Assembly: GCF_900607235.1 (NCBI RefSeq)
Contig: NZ_LR027848.1
Span: forward strand, 1,229,241-1,293,240
From: Olivibacter jilunii
GTDB taxonomy: Bacteria > Bacteroidota > Bacteroidia > Sphingobacteriales > Sphingobacteriaceae
DNA: 64,000 bases
Reading direction: 5' to 3'
Shown one piece after another: positions 26,326-33,504 of the stretch (positions within the stretch are counted from its first letter, which is position 1; every line of letters starts with the position of its first letter). The notes beneath the pieces are model-generated. The model had not been told where the DNA came from and did not search any database. It saw nothing but the letters and a program-made list of their open reading frames with translations. Made by a program: the position numbers and the translations under genes.

Positions 26326-26715
26326 TTAATCACGCTCATAACGTATATTAATGATCAGGCTGGAAACGCTGCGCAAACCGTCATCAAGTTTGAAAGCGCT
26401 TTGCCGCACGTAATTGGTTTCAATTACTTTGCCTTCTCCATCGTCATCGTCTGCCGGTTCTTGCTTCTGCAACATAATGGGGCATTGGTTCTCTATAGCT
26501 TTGCTCACTTCTTGGCTAAGGAGATAGAGATAGTCCGCATCAAGTTCGTTCACGTAGGCTTCTTGCCTTGGAGTGAAATCAAAATGCACTAGCAGCCAAG
26601 TGCGGAAGTCCGATTGTATGTCATACAATTCGCGTTGATAGTCTGCTACGGGTAGCCGATAAATGTCGGCCAGAAGGAGTTGTACTCCTTCATTGTTGAA
26701 AGTTTTTCTTGTCAT
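26326..26715 (-). CDS. Conserved hypothetical protein (Sphingobacteriaceae type)
   Basis: A 129-residue soluble, acidic protein with no signal peptide (RKTFNNEGVQLLLADIYRLP ... FDFTPRQEAYVNELDADYLYLL). A DDDDGEG stretch near residue 90 is followed by a C-terminal beta-rich part (SSLIINIRYERD). I do not recognise a family with a known function. It diverges from the LytTR membrane regulator, with a perfect palindrome between them. Confidence 0.5.
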   Translation of the reverse strand: MTRKTFNNEGVQLLLADIYRLPVADYQRELYDIQSDFRTWLLVHFDFTPRQEAYVNELDADYLYLLSQEVSKAIENQCPIMLQKQEPADDDDGEGKVIETNYVRQSAFKLDDGLRSVSSLIINIRYERD

Positions 26716-26792
26716 TGTAAAATGATTTTGTGTTAATAAATGGGTTGGCCAACCTTTGCCGGTAAAATTAGGTGTAAAATGATTGTTTTTTA

Positions 26793-26814
26793 CCTGTAAC
26801 TCGCGAGTTACAGG
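26793..26814. promoter_or_regulatory. Perfect 22-bp palindrome between divergent genes
   Basis: Half-site CCTGTAACTCG followed immediately by its exact reverse complement. It lies 78 bp from the start of the leftward gene (26715) and 91 bp from the rightward LytTR gene (26905). No T-tract follows, so an operator is more likely than a terminator. Confidence 0.6.
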
Positions 26815-26904
26815 ATTTCGGCCTTTATAGTACTTTCTTGGCTGTTTTATTATTTATTCTTATGTTTATAATTTCACTTTTTAAAAACCGAAATTTAGCC
26901 TTAC

Positions 26905-27873
26905 ATGAACACGAACAAGCAACTGGCGGTGTTTTTATGGAAAGGAAAGAAAGCTGTTACCTATTTGCCTTGGTTATGTTTACCGCCCATAGCCTTATTA
27001 GCTGCGTTGTTTTTTACCTACATGCAACAATCCCGTTCGCCTTGGGAAGCTTTACAGAATGAACGCTTTTTGATAGCGGCTGCCTGGAGTTTTTTGCCGG
27101 CACTGATAATCGCTTTTTATATACAAGGCCTGAGTTATGTGCTGGATCTAAAATTCCACCGGAGAGGTTATCAGTCGGCACGTATCAAGAAGCAATTCTT
27201 CTACGGTGTATTGATACCCTGTTTATTTTTAGCAACCTATTACAGTATTTATTATACTGCCTACGGTAAAAACATCTTCAAACGGAAGTATTTTCAGATT
27301 GAATTTCCCATGGCGACGTCGGTTATTACCGGGGTTAACATGGGTTACATGATTTGGTACTTGTATAGGATAGAAAGGCGAAGATCGGCTAGGCGGAACC
27401 GATTACTCGATGCGAACCGGGCCAAAAGGCAGGGCTATCACAACGAGATCACCGTAAATAATGGCAGAAGGAAAACGGTGGTTGTTACCAAAGACATTAT
27501 CTGTATTATACGCTGGGATAAGGTAGGGGTCATTTTGCTGAAAACGGGAAAGGTTGTTCAGATAGATAACACCTTGAATGAAATGTTAGCGATGTTGGAT
27601 CTCCGCTTTTTTGCTAAAAGTAATCGCTGGTGCATCATTAACCTGCGGCAAGTGGCGCTTACAGTTTATGAAAACGAGAACTTTAGCGAGATACGGTATA
27701 AACCGACAGCGTTAAAGGTGTTACAACATCTCGAATCTGATGTGGATAAGACGCTGGAAAAGGAGGGGAGAAGTGAGTTTTTGACGATGGATAAGTATAG
27801 GCTGAACCGAAATTTTCGGAAATCTTTCGAAGCGAAGTTGTATGCCTTGCGCAAAACGCCGATGTCATCCTAG
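26905..27873 (+). CDS. Membrane-bound LytTR-domain regulator
   Basis: A 322-residue protein with four predicted transmembrane helices in the first 160 residues (LPWLCLPPIALLAALFF, FLIAAAWSFLPALIIAFYIQ, FFYGVLIPCLFLATYYSIYY, VITGVNMGYMIWYLY) and a C-terminal LytTR-like DNA-binding domain from about residue 180 (VTKDIICIIRWDKVGVILLKTGKVVQIDNTLNEML ... FFAKSNRWCIINLRQV). It lacks a receiver domain, so it probably senses a signal at the inner membrane and binds DNA directly. A second frame over its 5' end is a shadow. Confidence 0.75.
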   Translation: MNTNKQLAVFLWKGKKAVTYLPWLCLPPIALLAALFFTYMQQSRSPWEALQNERFLIAAAWSFLPALIIAFYIQGLSYVLDLKFHRRGYQSARIKKQFFYGVLIPCLFLATYYSIYYTAYGKNIFKRKYFQIEFPMATSVITGVNMGYMIWYLYRIERRRSARRNRLLDANRAKRQGYHNEITVNNGRRKTVVVTKDIICIIRWDKVGVILLKTGKVVQIDNTLNEMLAMLDLRFFAKSNRWCIINLRQVALTVYENENFSEIRYKPTALKVLQHLESDVDKTLEKEGRSEFLTMDKYRLNRNFRKSFEAKLYALRKTPMSS

Positions 27874-28038
27874 CTCATTTTGTTCACTTTTTTGATTTGA
27901 CTGCGTTTTAATTTTATAATTATTAAATTGGTCACCATTATTAACCTACCGGTAATACGGGAGTATTCAATTGAGTTTAATGATTTTGCTGCTTGGATAC
28001 TGGGTCCAAACCAATACACCGGCCTAAACAGCTAAAAC

Positions 28039-28389
28039 ATGACACAATTCGATCGTATCATTCAATTGCTAGAGTTAATTCGCCAATCTATTAATGTGCT
28101 TGCCGAGCGGCAAGCTTTACAAACCTTAGTTGAAATCGCTGATGAACAGTTGCGGATTATGCAACACTTGAAGGAGCAAAGCATGAGTTATGGCTCTAAG
28201 CATAATGCTGAATCTACGCTCATGACGAAACAGGAGGTACTTGCTTATCTCAATATCAGTGATAGTACCTATAAAAGGCGCGTGAGGGAAGGCTTGTTGA
28301 AACCTATGCGTTTGGGTGGTGGGGATGTGTTCTATAAAGAGGATTTAGCGGCAGCACTTTGGGAAAGTAAAAGAAAAGGCAAGATTTAA
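28039..28389 (+). CDS. Helix-turn-helix protein (excisionase/MerR-like HTH_17)
   Basis: A 116-residue protein. An N-terminal helical part (FDRIIQLLELIRQSINVLAE) is followed by an HTH_17-type winged helix: MTKQEVLAYLNISDSTYKRRVREGLLKPMRLGGGDVFYKEDLAAAL. Such proteins occur in conjugative and phage-like elements as excisionases or regulators. It sits directly upstream of an 11-bp iteron-like array and a lysis-like gene cluster, which could be its targets. The stop codon lies in the loop of a strong terminator. Confidence 0.75.
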   Translation: MTQFDRIIQLLELIRQSINVLAERQALQTLVEIADEQLRIMQHLKEQSMSYGSKHNAESTLMTKQEVLAYLNISDSTYKRRVREGLLKPMRLGGGDVFYKEDLAAALWESKRKGKI

Positions 28390-28405
28390 TCTTGCCCTTT
28401 CTTTT
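28367..28405 (+). terminator. Rho-independent terminator overlapping the HTH gene stop
   Basis: A long stem, AAGAAAAGGCAAGAT with ATCTTGCCCTTTCTTTT, surrounds the TAA stop of the HTH gene. The T-rich 3' arm acts as the tail. Confidence 0.75.
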
Positions 28406-28701
28406 AAACGTGGCTGTTCCTATAATTGGCAGAAACTGCCATCAATATAATTAAGCGTTGCTTAAGGAGTTGCCACATAAGCAACGTGGCCGTTCCCGGT
28501 AAAGATCAAGTTTTTTAGATGTGTGACCTTTACTTACAGGTACTGACCGAAATCTGTTGGCATATAAGCCAAATAAGCGCACCGTTGTTGTCTTTATTTT
28601 CCATCGTACCTGCAAAGGTAATAACCCACTTCTTCCATTTGGCCATGCTAGTGTCGTTTTTCGTCCCTTTTTTTCTTTGATGACTTTAGTATTGCCTTAG
28701 T

Positions 28702-28800
28702 TTTTGATTACCCTTTGATTACCCTTTGCTTACCTTTTGTTTACCTTATAGTTACCCAAACTATACCCTTCCTTTACCTTGCGCTTACCCTTTGTTTACC
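28702..28800. repeat. 11-bp iteron-like tandem array (9 units)
   Basis: Nine units of CTTTGNTTACC in exact 11-bp phase; ACC ends each unit at 28712, 28723, 28734, 28745, 28756, 28767, 28778, 28789 and 28800. Units 1-4 and 9 are closest to consensus; unit 6 (CAAACTATACC) is the most diverged. The period is one helical turn, so each unit shows the same DNA face, as in iterons or stacked binding sites. No open frame covers it. The surrounding 28406-29033 has other small hairpins (CGTTGCTTA/TAAGCAACG near 28460) but no gene. Confidence 0.8.
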
Positions 28801-29033
28801 TGGGAGGTAGCGTGGGGGGCTGCTTAAGGATAAGAGATGGTAACTTATCACTTTAACCGGCATAAAAGAACAATAGATCTGGGTCAAATAGGGTCAATGG
28901 AAATCAATGAGGGGCAAGATGGTTCAAAAATCGTTGCATTGCTCAGTGTGCTTTTATGTTTGAACCGTGGATGAAAAAATACCGGTATTGAAGCTCATCC
29001 TTAACAGAATGTTTCATTTTAATTTTTTCAATC

Positions 29034-29675
29034 ATGGGAAGATATGTTAAAGGCGCCAATGGCGCATTCTCCGGAAAGGTAGGAAGTGTGGTAGGAAGCA
29101 GCTGGCGTAGCATCAATTACTTGCGTAGTTTGCCTAAGATCACTAAAAAGGGTGCTTCCGAAGCGCAAATTGCGCATCGCACGAAGTTTGCTATCAGCTC
29201 GCAATATTTGCGTCCTTTAAAGGACATCTTGAATATTGGTTTCAGCGATCAGCAACAGGCGAAAAGTTCGGGCTATAACATGGCGGTACGTGCTTTTTTC
29301 AACAACGCTATTATAGGGGAGTATCCTGATTTTGAAGTCGATTTTTCAAAGATGGAATTGAGCCGCGGTTCCATCAATCCGCTTCCAGGGTTAGGTTATG
29401 TAGAGGCTAATCCGGGTGAACTTTCCTTCACGTGGCAAACGGATACGAATAAGTATAATGCCTTTGCTGATGATGCGGTTTTGCTGGTGATTTACAATCA
29501 ATCAAAACGGATGTACATGATCTATGATGAAGCGTCCAGAGCAGATGGAACCTTCAGTGTAGCGATTTCCATCAACTATTCAGGTGATGTGCTGCACGCT
29601 TGGGGCTTCGCTTTGCATCGCGATGGTAAGCTGGCTTCGACTAGTCAATACCTCGGAACGCTAACCGTTTCCTAG
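29034..29675 (+). CDS. DUF6266 family protein
   Basis: A 213-residue protein matching DUF6266: GANGAFSGKVGSVVGSSWRS at the N-terminus, SSQYLRPLKDILNIGF, FNNAIIGEYPDFEVDFSKM, and a C-terminal FTWQTDTNKYNAFADDAVLLVIYN region. DUF6266 is frequent in Bacteroidota, usually near lysis-like genes; its function is unknown, with a structural or surface role suggested only by context. It is first in a rightward cluster with a holin-like gene and an endolysin. Confidence 0.8.
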   Translation: MGRYVKGANGAFSGKVGSVVGSSWRSINYLRSLPKITKKGASEAQIAHRTKFAISSQYLRPLKDILNIGFSDQQQAKSSGYNMAVRAFFNNAIIGEYPDFEVDFSKMELSRGSINPLPGLGYVEANPGELSFTWQTDTNKYNAFADDAVLLVIYNQSKRMYMIYDEASRADGTFSVAISINYSGDVLHAWGFALHRDGKLASTSQYLGTLTVS

Positions 29676-29714
29676 GGTGAAATCAGGTAGGGCGGCTATT
29701 GCCGCCTTGCTTTT

Positions 29715-29770
29715 AACCAATAACGAGTAACGAACAACGAGTAACCAATAACGAACAACGAGTAACGATT
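29715..29770. repeat. 7-bp tandem repeat ending at a start codon
   Basis: Eight perfect-phase heptamers of the form AACNNNN: AACCAAT, AACGAGT, AACGAAC, AACGAGT, AACCAAT, AACGAAC, AACGAGT, AACGATT, then the ATG at 29771. A GGCGGC/GCCGCC hairpin (near 29691-29706) precedes it. The repeat forms the whole leader of the holin-like gene. The same heptamer family appears reversed at 30134-30168 and inside the endolysin gene. Confidence 0.85.
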
Positions 29771-30124
29771 ATGGAAAATTTTATCATCATTTATAGAAAA
29801 TATCTTTTAACAACCCTTTTAATAGCCAGTATCTTGGCTTACATCGCTTATCAACCGCTTATCCGTTTAGTGGATGTTACGGCAGCGCCTATTGACTATG
29901 GGGTGTTAAGTGCGATTTTAGTAGCTGCGGTAGCTGTATTAAGTTTTGTGCAGCTCTGCTTATGGGTGCTTCACAGGCATTGGCCGTTCTTAGGGGAATA
30001 CGCCGCCGAACATTTTGAACGCAACTTTAAATCGTTGCTCTCTTGGCAGAAGGTTGGTGTTTACTTGGGTTTCTTTTTGGCTTTGCTGTATGCTTTTGTT
30101 ATCGCTTTAGGGGCGTTGCTTTAG
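29771..30124 (+). CDS. Holin-like small membrane protein
   Basis: A 117-residue protein with three hydrophobic helices (YLLTTLLIASILAYIAYQP, YGVLSAILVAAVAVLSFVQLCLWVL, VGVYLGFFLALLYAFVIALGALL) and a charged loop between helices 2 and 3. Size, topology and position upstream of an endolysin gene are those of a holin or holin-like pore protein; no sequence family is claimed. The start is set by the ATG directly after the heptamer repeats. No Shine-Dalgarno is visible, as is usual in this phylum. Confidence 0.6.
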   Translation: MENFIIIYRKYLLTTLLIASILAYIAYQPLIRLVDVTAAPIDYGVLSAILVAAVAVLSFVQLCLWVLHRHWPFLGEYAAEHFERNFKSLLSWQKVGVYLGFFLALLYAFVIALGALL

Positions 30125-30133
30125 GAGAGTTGG

Positions 30134-30168
30134 TTGTTAGTTGTTAGTTGCCCGTTGTTAGTTGTTGT
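30134..30168. repeat. 7-bp tandem repeat, reverse orientation
   Basis: Five heptamers in phase: TTGTTAG, TTGTTAG, TTGCCCG, TTGTTAG, TTGTTGT. They are the reverse-strand form of the AACNNNN repeats upstream of the holin-like gene. They begin 10 bp after its stop, so this gene is bracketed by heptamer runs of opposite orientation. Confidence 0.75.
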
Positions 30169-30238
30169 TTGCCGATGTGGGTATTGAGGAGTGAAGGTAA
30201 TAGTCGTGGCATTAAGGTTGACAAGTGTTATTAGACAG

Positions 30239-30535
30239 TTATTTGCTGGGGTAATTTGGTGCCCTAGAGGTATGGAAAATAGATATTACGTAAATAACAT
30301 CGCTAGGTTGATCAAACCAATAAATGATAACGAACGGGAAAACTTTTACTGGTGCAAAACGGATATCATCACCAGTCCTAATAGGAAAAATGAGGGGTGA
30401 ACTCTTTACTGAATTTAATGTTGCTGCAATTCGTTTAATGAACTTGCTAGATAAGCCCTTTTGTTGTTCTTCATACCATTCGATAGAGGCATAAAGCTCT
30501 TTTTCCGCTCTTTCTAGTAATTTAACGGAACGCAC
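30239..30535 (-). CDS. RelE/ParE-family toxin
   Basis: A 98-residue toxin of the ParE/RelE superfamily: KLLERAEKELYASIEWYEEQQKGLSSKFIKRI at the N-terminus, FPFVIIYWFD and IYVISIFHTSRAPNY at the C-terminus, all in the usual order. Such toxins either cleave mRNA on the ribosome or poison gyrase; this cannot be told from sequence. It starts with GTG and overlaps the last 14 bp of the antitoxin gene, typical translational coupling. The forward frame here is a shadow. Confidence 0.85.
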   Translation of the reverse strand: MRSVKLLERAEKELYASIEWYEEQQKGLSSKFIKRIAATLNSVKSSPLIFPIRTGDDIRFAPVKVFPFVIIYWFDQPSDVIYVISIFHTSRAPNYPSK

Positions 30536-30752
30536 GGTCTAGCTCTTTTTGAACTTCAATCCAATCTTTAGCGGTTGTTTTACCGTCTTTAAAGGCTTGT
30601 TGAGTATCACGGAAACTTTTGAGATCGGCTTCGGTAAACGGGAATGCATCTGTATCCTCATTTACCGTATATGGGATACCAAAACGGTTGAGTACTTCTT
30701 GTAAGAGCTTAACATCTTTACTATTATGAAGTGTAGCAGTTATCGTCGTCAT
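30522..30752 (-). CDS. Antitoxin of the RelE/ParE-type module
   Basis: A 76-residue acidic protein (MTTITATLHNSKDVKLLQEV ... FTEADLKSFRDTQQAFKDGK, DWIEVQKELDRAFR) directly upstream of and overlapping the toxin. The beta-strand N-terminus and helical acidic C-terminus fit small antitoxins that wrap around ParE/RelE toxins. I use the ATG at 30752: the earlier ATG at 30761 lies inside the predicted -7 box and cannot be transcribed from that promoter. Confidence 0.8.
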   Translation of the reverse strand: MTTITATLHNSKDVKLLQEVLNRFGIPYTVNEDTDAFPFTEADLKSFRDTQQAFKDGKTTAKDWIEVQKELDRAFR

Positions 30753-30758
30753 AATAAT

Positions 30759-30789
30759 CAAATATACTAAAATTTAAAATCATGGCAAA
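30759..30789 (-). promoter_or_regulatory. Promoter of the first toxin-antitoxin module (probably leaderless)
   Basis: TTTG (30786-30789), 19 bp, TATATTTG (30759-30766), an exact Bacteroidota consensus. The ATG begins 7 bases after the -7 box, at the expected transcription start, so the mRNA would have almost no 5' leader. Confidence 0.75.
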
Positions 30790-30948
30790 AAGTGAATTTT
30801 ATTAAGGTCTTTTCTGATCGTTGTATGCGATGGTGATTGCAGTGAGGTCGGTTGCCTGTTAGTAGTTATTAGTTGTTTTGATAGTGGTGAGATGATAATA
30901 GTAACGGTTGGAGTAATACGAAATATTGCCGTTTGTGAATGTACGGTA

Positions 30949-31200
30949 ACACGACCTCATGAGATGAAGCTTTAATTTCGTCTACTTTTTTTCATTTGTG
31001 TTAATTCTTAAAGGTCAAGCTTTCTCTTTGCAAGAGAAGGTTCCTTCAGCTGAAAAAGTAGCAAGACTTAGCGAAGCGACTTCATGAGCACCACTAATAA
31101 CAAACAATAGCGAATAAACGCCTAGGCCATTTAGTATTTATCAACGTTGGTGCAACGGGGCTCTGGCGGGTAGGGCAGGACGGCCTCACGGAGTGAGCGT
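30949..31200. repeat. Partial copy of interspersed repeat R3 (copy c)
   Basis: Two blocks match the longer copies near 33.5 kb: CACGACCTCATGAGATGAAG and onward at 30949-30988, and the stretch from CCTAGGCCATTTAGTATT to GGCAGGACGGC at about 31123-31180. The middle is replaced by unrelated sequence containing a hairpin (TTCTCTT/AAGAGAA). It lies between the first toxin-antitoxin module and the endolysin. No gene is seen from 30790 to 31411. Confidence 0.65.
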
Positions 31201-31411
31201 TAAGAAGATTTAGGATAGCCTAGGCTAAAAAATCATGTGAAGAAGCGAAGCATTGGCATGTGCTTTGGCGCGGCTCCACAGGATTGAGGGTGAGCCCTAA
31301 ATCTTTAGCGAAATACGTGCAGCCTTGATGTTTTGCCCCTTTTGCATCTAAGGTAAAAGGGGAATAAGTTTTTATCAAGAAAAAGTTGAAAACAATTTTA
31401 ACGTTTTAAAA

Positions 31412-32113
31412 ATGAAAAAGAAAGTAAACCCTTTAATAATTATACTAAGTGTTTTAATTATAAAAGCACTGATATCCTTCTTAGTTCCTGCTATGATGGA
31501 TAACAACAGTAATGCAAGTATTTCTATTTCGTCCAAGAAAAAGGAGGTGTTTTTGAGAAAAAGTTCATTTCGTCCAACAGATTCGTTGGTTTTGGAAAAG
31601 AATCGTATAGAAACTACTCGTTTAAGGGTCAAGAAAGTTTACGATAGCCAACTCGGGGTACGGGAGGCTACGGGGCGTAACGATGGGCCGCAGGTAGAAG
31701 CTTACTTAGCTTATACGGGCCTTGGCAAAGGCTATGCCTGGTGTGCGGCTTTTGTCTGTTGGGTGCTGGGGCAAGCGGAGGTGGAGAACCCTAAAACTGC
31801 TTGGGCCGCCAGCCTCTTCCCTCATGATAAATTGGTGTGGCCACGAGGGAGGGTGCCTACAACGGGATCACGAACAACTAATAACGGACAACCCATAACG
31901 AAAACAGCCTGTGTGTTTGGCCTCTATTTCCCCTCGCTCAAACGCATTGCGCATTGTGGTTTTATTGATGAATGGGGTGAAAAGGAAGTGATTACAGTGG
32001 AAGGGAATACCAACGATACGGACAGTAGGGAAGGTGATGGCGTATATCGGAAAAGAAGGCCGATCAAAAGCCTCTACGCGGTGGCTGATTGGATAGGGAA
32101 GGAGGCGAAATGA
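31412..32113 (+). CDS. Endolysin-like peptidoglycan hydrolase (CHAP/NlpC-like)
   Basis: A 233-residue protein with an N-terminal membrane/signal helix (LIIILSVLIIKALISFLVPAMM) and a Cys-His amidase/peptidase domain: GKGYAWCAAFVCWVLGQAEV with Cys111, RIAHCGFIDEW with His181, and TVEGNTN as third active-site strand. It would cut cell-wall peptides or amide bonds in the periplasm. A heptamer-repeat run (31869-31903) is inserted inside the coding sequence, adding the segment around SRTTNNGQPITKTA in a surface loop. It overlaps the following lipoprotein gene by 4 bp. Confidence 0.8.
   Translation: MKKKVNPLIIILSVLIIKALISFLVPAMMDNNSNASISISSKKKEVFLRKSSFRPTDSLVLEKNRIETTRLRVKKVYDSQLGVREATGRNDGPQVEAYLAYTGLGKGYAWCAAFVCWVLGQAEVENPKTAWAASLFPHDKLVWPRGRVPTTGSRTTNNGQPITKTACVFGLYFPSLKRIAHCGFIDEWGEKEVITVEGNTNDTDSREGDGVYRKRRPIKSLYAVADWIGKEAK
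31869..31903 (+). repeat. Heptamer repeat run inside the endolysin gene
   Basis: Five units of the AACNNNN family (CACGAAC, AACTAAT, AACGGAC, AACCCAT, AACGAAA) in exact 7-bp phase within the coding region, between the Cys and His catalytic parts. Confidence 0.65.
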
Positions 32114-32559
32114 AATATTACATCCTTGTCGGTGCAGGACTGTTGTTGTCTTGCACCGCCTCTAAACTCAAAACGAAGTATTCAACGAAAGAGAGCGTAT
32201 CAAATTCAAATGATTCATCCCTGAGCGAAACCAGCTGGCGTGGTTATATAGCCGAAGATCAGTGGGAATATGATGCTTTATGGTGGTTAAAAGGAAATGC
32301 GCGTTGGCATCCGGATAGTGGTTTGACCGCGGACGAGCTTTGGTTCCGCTACCGTGGTCGTGATGAACGCAGTGTGCGTTTGTTGGATAGCCAAGGGCGG
32401 CTATTGGAGGGAAAGAAAGTGATGCAGCAAGAAGTATCTTCGCAGTTTCAAGAAAAACAGAAAGAAAAATCAGGCTTGTTTCGCTTACCTTGGTGGGTTT
32501 ATGTGATTTTGTTAGTAGGTGTCTACTTCTTTATGCAGGTAAAAGGGAAGAAGAGGTAG
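32110..32559 (+). CDS. Lipoprotein with C-terminal membrane helix, lysis-cluster associated
   Basis: A 149-residue protein starting at the ATG that overlaps the endolysin stop (ATGA). Lipoprotein-type signal (MKYYILVGAGLLLSCTASK), a central region with Trp/Tyr-rich text (WRGYIAEDQWEYDALWWLKG), a helical stretch, and a C-terminal transmembrane helix (LPWWVYVILLVGVYFFMQV). Position after holin- and endolysin-like genes recalls spanin-type proteins linking inner and outer membranes; this is inference from order and topology alone. Confidence 0.65.
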   Translation: MKYYILVGAGLLLSCTASKLKTKYSTKESVSNSNDSSLSETSWRGYIAEDQWEYDALWWLKGNARWHPDSGLTADELWFRYRGRDERSVRLLDSQGRLLEGKKVMQQEVSSQFQEKQKEKSGLFRLPWWVYVILLVGVYFFMQVKGKKR

Positions 32560-32580
32560 TGTCGATTATTAAAATAAATA

Positions 32581-32968
32581 TCGTCTACTTTCTTTCCCCG
32601 CGAAAGAAAGATAGCAAAGAAAGCTCTGGCTGGCTTACTCCCTTGCAATTCGTTGCCACTTGTCCGTTCGCAAAAGGAGACACGCCCGGCAATGGCTATC
32701 CCTTCGTTTGTCTTTTGCTTTATGACGTTAGCTTCGCGTGAAAATATGTTTAGGGACAAGCTAGGCTGCCGATTGCTGCGTCCGCAGGCCTAGGCCATTT
32801 GGTATTTATCAACGTTGGTGCAAACGGGGCTCTGACGGGTGGGGCAAGATGGCTTTATAGGATGAGACGTTAATAAATAAGTTGAGAAGATGTGAAAATG
32901 TTCCGTGTGTTGTTGTTTAAAATAAATCAGAATGAGTACCTGTTCGGACCAATTCTAATAGACTAATT
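32581..32968. repeat. Interspersed repeat R3, copy a (388 bp)
   Basis: Nearly identical to 33505-33888. It begins TCGTCTACTTTCTTTCCCCG and contains the hairpin TTCTTTCCCCGCGAAAGAA; it ends within the toxin gene so that its last 52 bp encode the toxin's last 17 codons. Apart from the toxin tail no gene is present. Confidence 0.85.
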
Positions 32969-33198
32969 TCTTCGTCTTCGGCCCAGATTAGAAGTAAATC
33001 CGATTTTACATGGCACTCCCAATAACCCTTGTAATTACCACTAAGCTTGTGTGGCCTATGCTTTTTGGAAAGGCCTTTATGCCCGTTTTCAGCTAATACG
33101 CTGATTAGTTCCTGTAATAGCTCTAAATCTTTGGTTGATCGCTTTTTGAGTAGTTTTAGGTCTTTTAGAAATTTGGTTGAGGTAACGATTTTAAACAT
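32917..33198 (-). CDS. YafQ/RelE-family mRNA-interferase toxin
   Basis: A 93-residue toxin of the YafQ branch: KIVTSTKFLKDLKLLKKRSTKDLELLQELI at the N-terminus, KKHRPHKLSGNYKGYWECHV and DLLLIWAEDEEISLLELVRTGTHSDLF at the C-terminus. YafQ-type toxins cleave mRNA in the ribosome and use the conserved His and Arg of the GxxxCHV and RTGTHS regions. The antitoxin gene starts 10 bp upstream end-to-end on the same strand. The toxin's terminal 17 codons lie in the R3 repeat and reappear as a relic at about 33836-33888. Confidence 0.9.
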   Translation of the reverse strand: MFKIVTSTKFLKDLKLLKKRSTKDLELLQELISVLAENGHKGLSKKHRPHKLSGNYKGYWECHVKSDLLLIWAEDEEISLLELVRTGTHSDLF

Positions 33199-33207
33199 TA
33201 GGTTAAA

Positions 33208-33405
33208 TCATATGCTATCAAATAATTCATCTACATTATTGAATTTTTTTCCTTTGCCTGCTTTTAATTCGTTCATCGCAGCAACAGTTTCAGCATTGGG
33301 TTCCTTGCTTACCTTTTTTACTTTGACGATCACCCCAAGTTCTTTTAAATATGCTTTTACTAAAGCTGTTTTGTTGTCAGGGACTTTTATTTCAAGCGTT
33401 TCCAT
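33208..33405 (-). CDS. Antitoxin of the YafQ-type module
   Basis: A 65-residue protein (METLEIKVPDNKTALVKAYL ... MNELKAGKGKKFNNVDELFD) directly upstream of the YafQ-like toxin. The C-terminal LKAGKGKKFNNVDELFDSI phrase is characteristic of Bacteroidota RelB/DinJ-like antitoxins paired with YafQ toxins. The start at 33405 is preferred to the upstream frame because the promoter's -7 box lies at 33411-33418. Confidence 0.82.
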   Translation of the reverse strand: METLEIKVPDNKTALVKAYLKELGVIVKVKKVSKEPNAETVAAMNELKAGKGKKFNNVDELFDSI

Positions 33406-33410
33406 ACATA

Positions 33411-33442
33411 CAAAAATACGAGAATAGCTCTTTTTTTGCAAA
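33411..33442 (-). promoter_or_regulatory. Promoter of the YafQ-type module (probably leaderless)
   Basis: TTTG (33439-33442), 20 bp, TATTTTTG (33411-33418). The ATG at 33405 starts 6 bases after the -7 box, giving the same near-leaderless arrangement as the first toxin-antitoxin module. Confidence 0.7.
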
Positions 33443-33504
33443 TGCAACGAGCTGAATTCTAAAGATTAAAACAAACACGACCTCATGAGATGAAGCTTTA
33501 ATTT

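Noticed and set aside
26838-27062. Forward ORF of 74 codons
   Set aside because: Out-of-frame shadow of the 5' end of the LytTR membrane regulator gene.
28039-32559. Complete prophage
   Set aside because: No integrase, terminase, portal, capsid or tail gene is visible.
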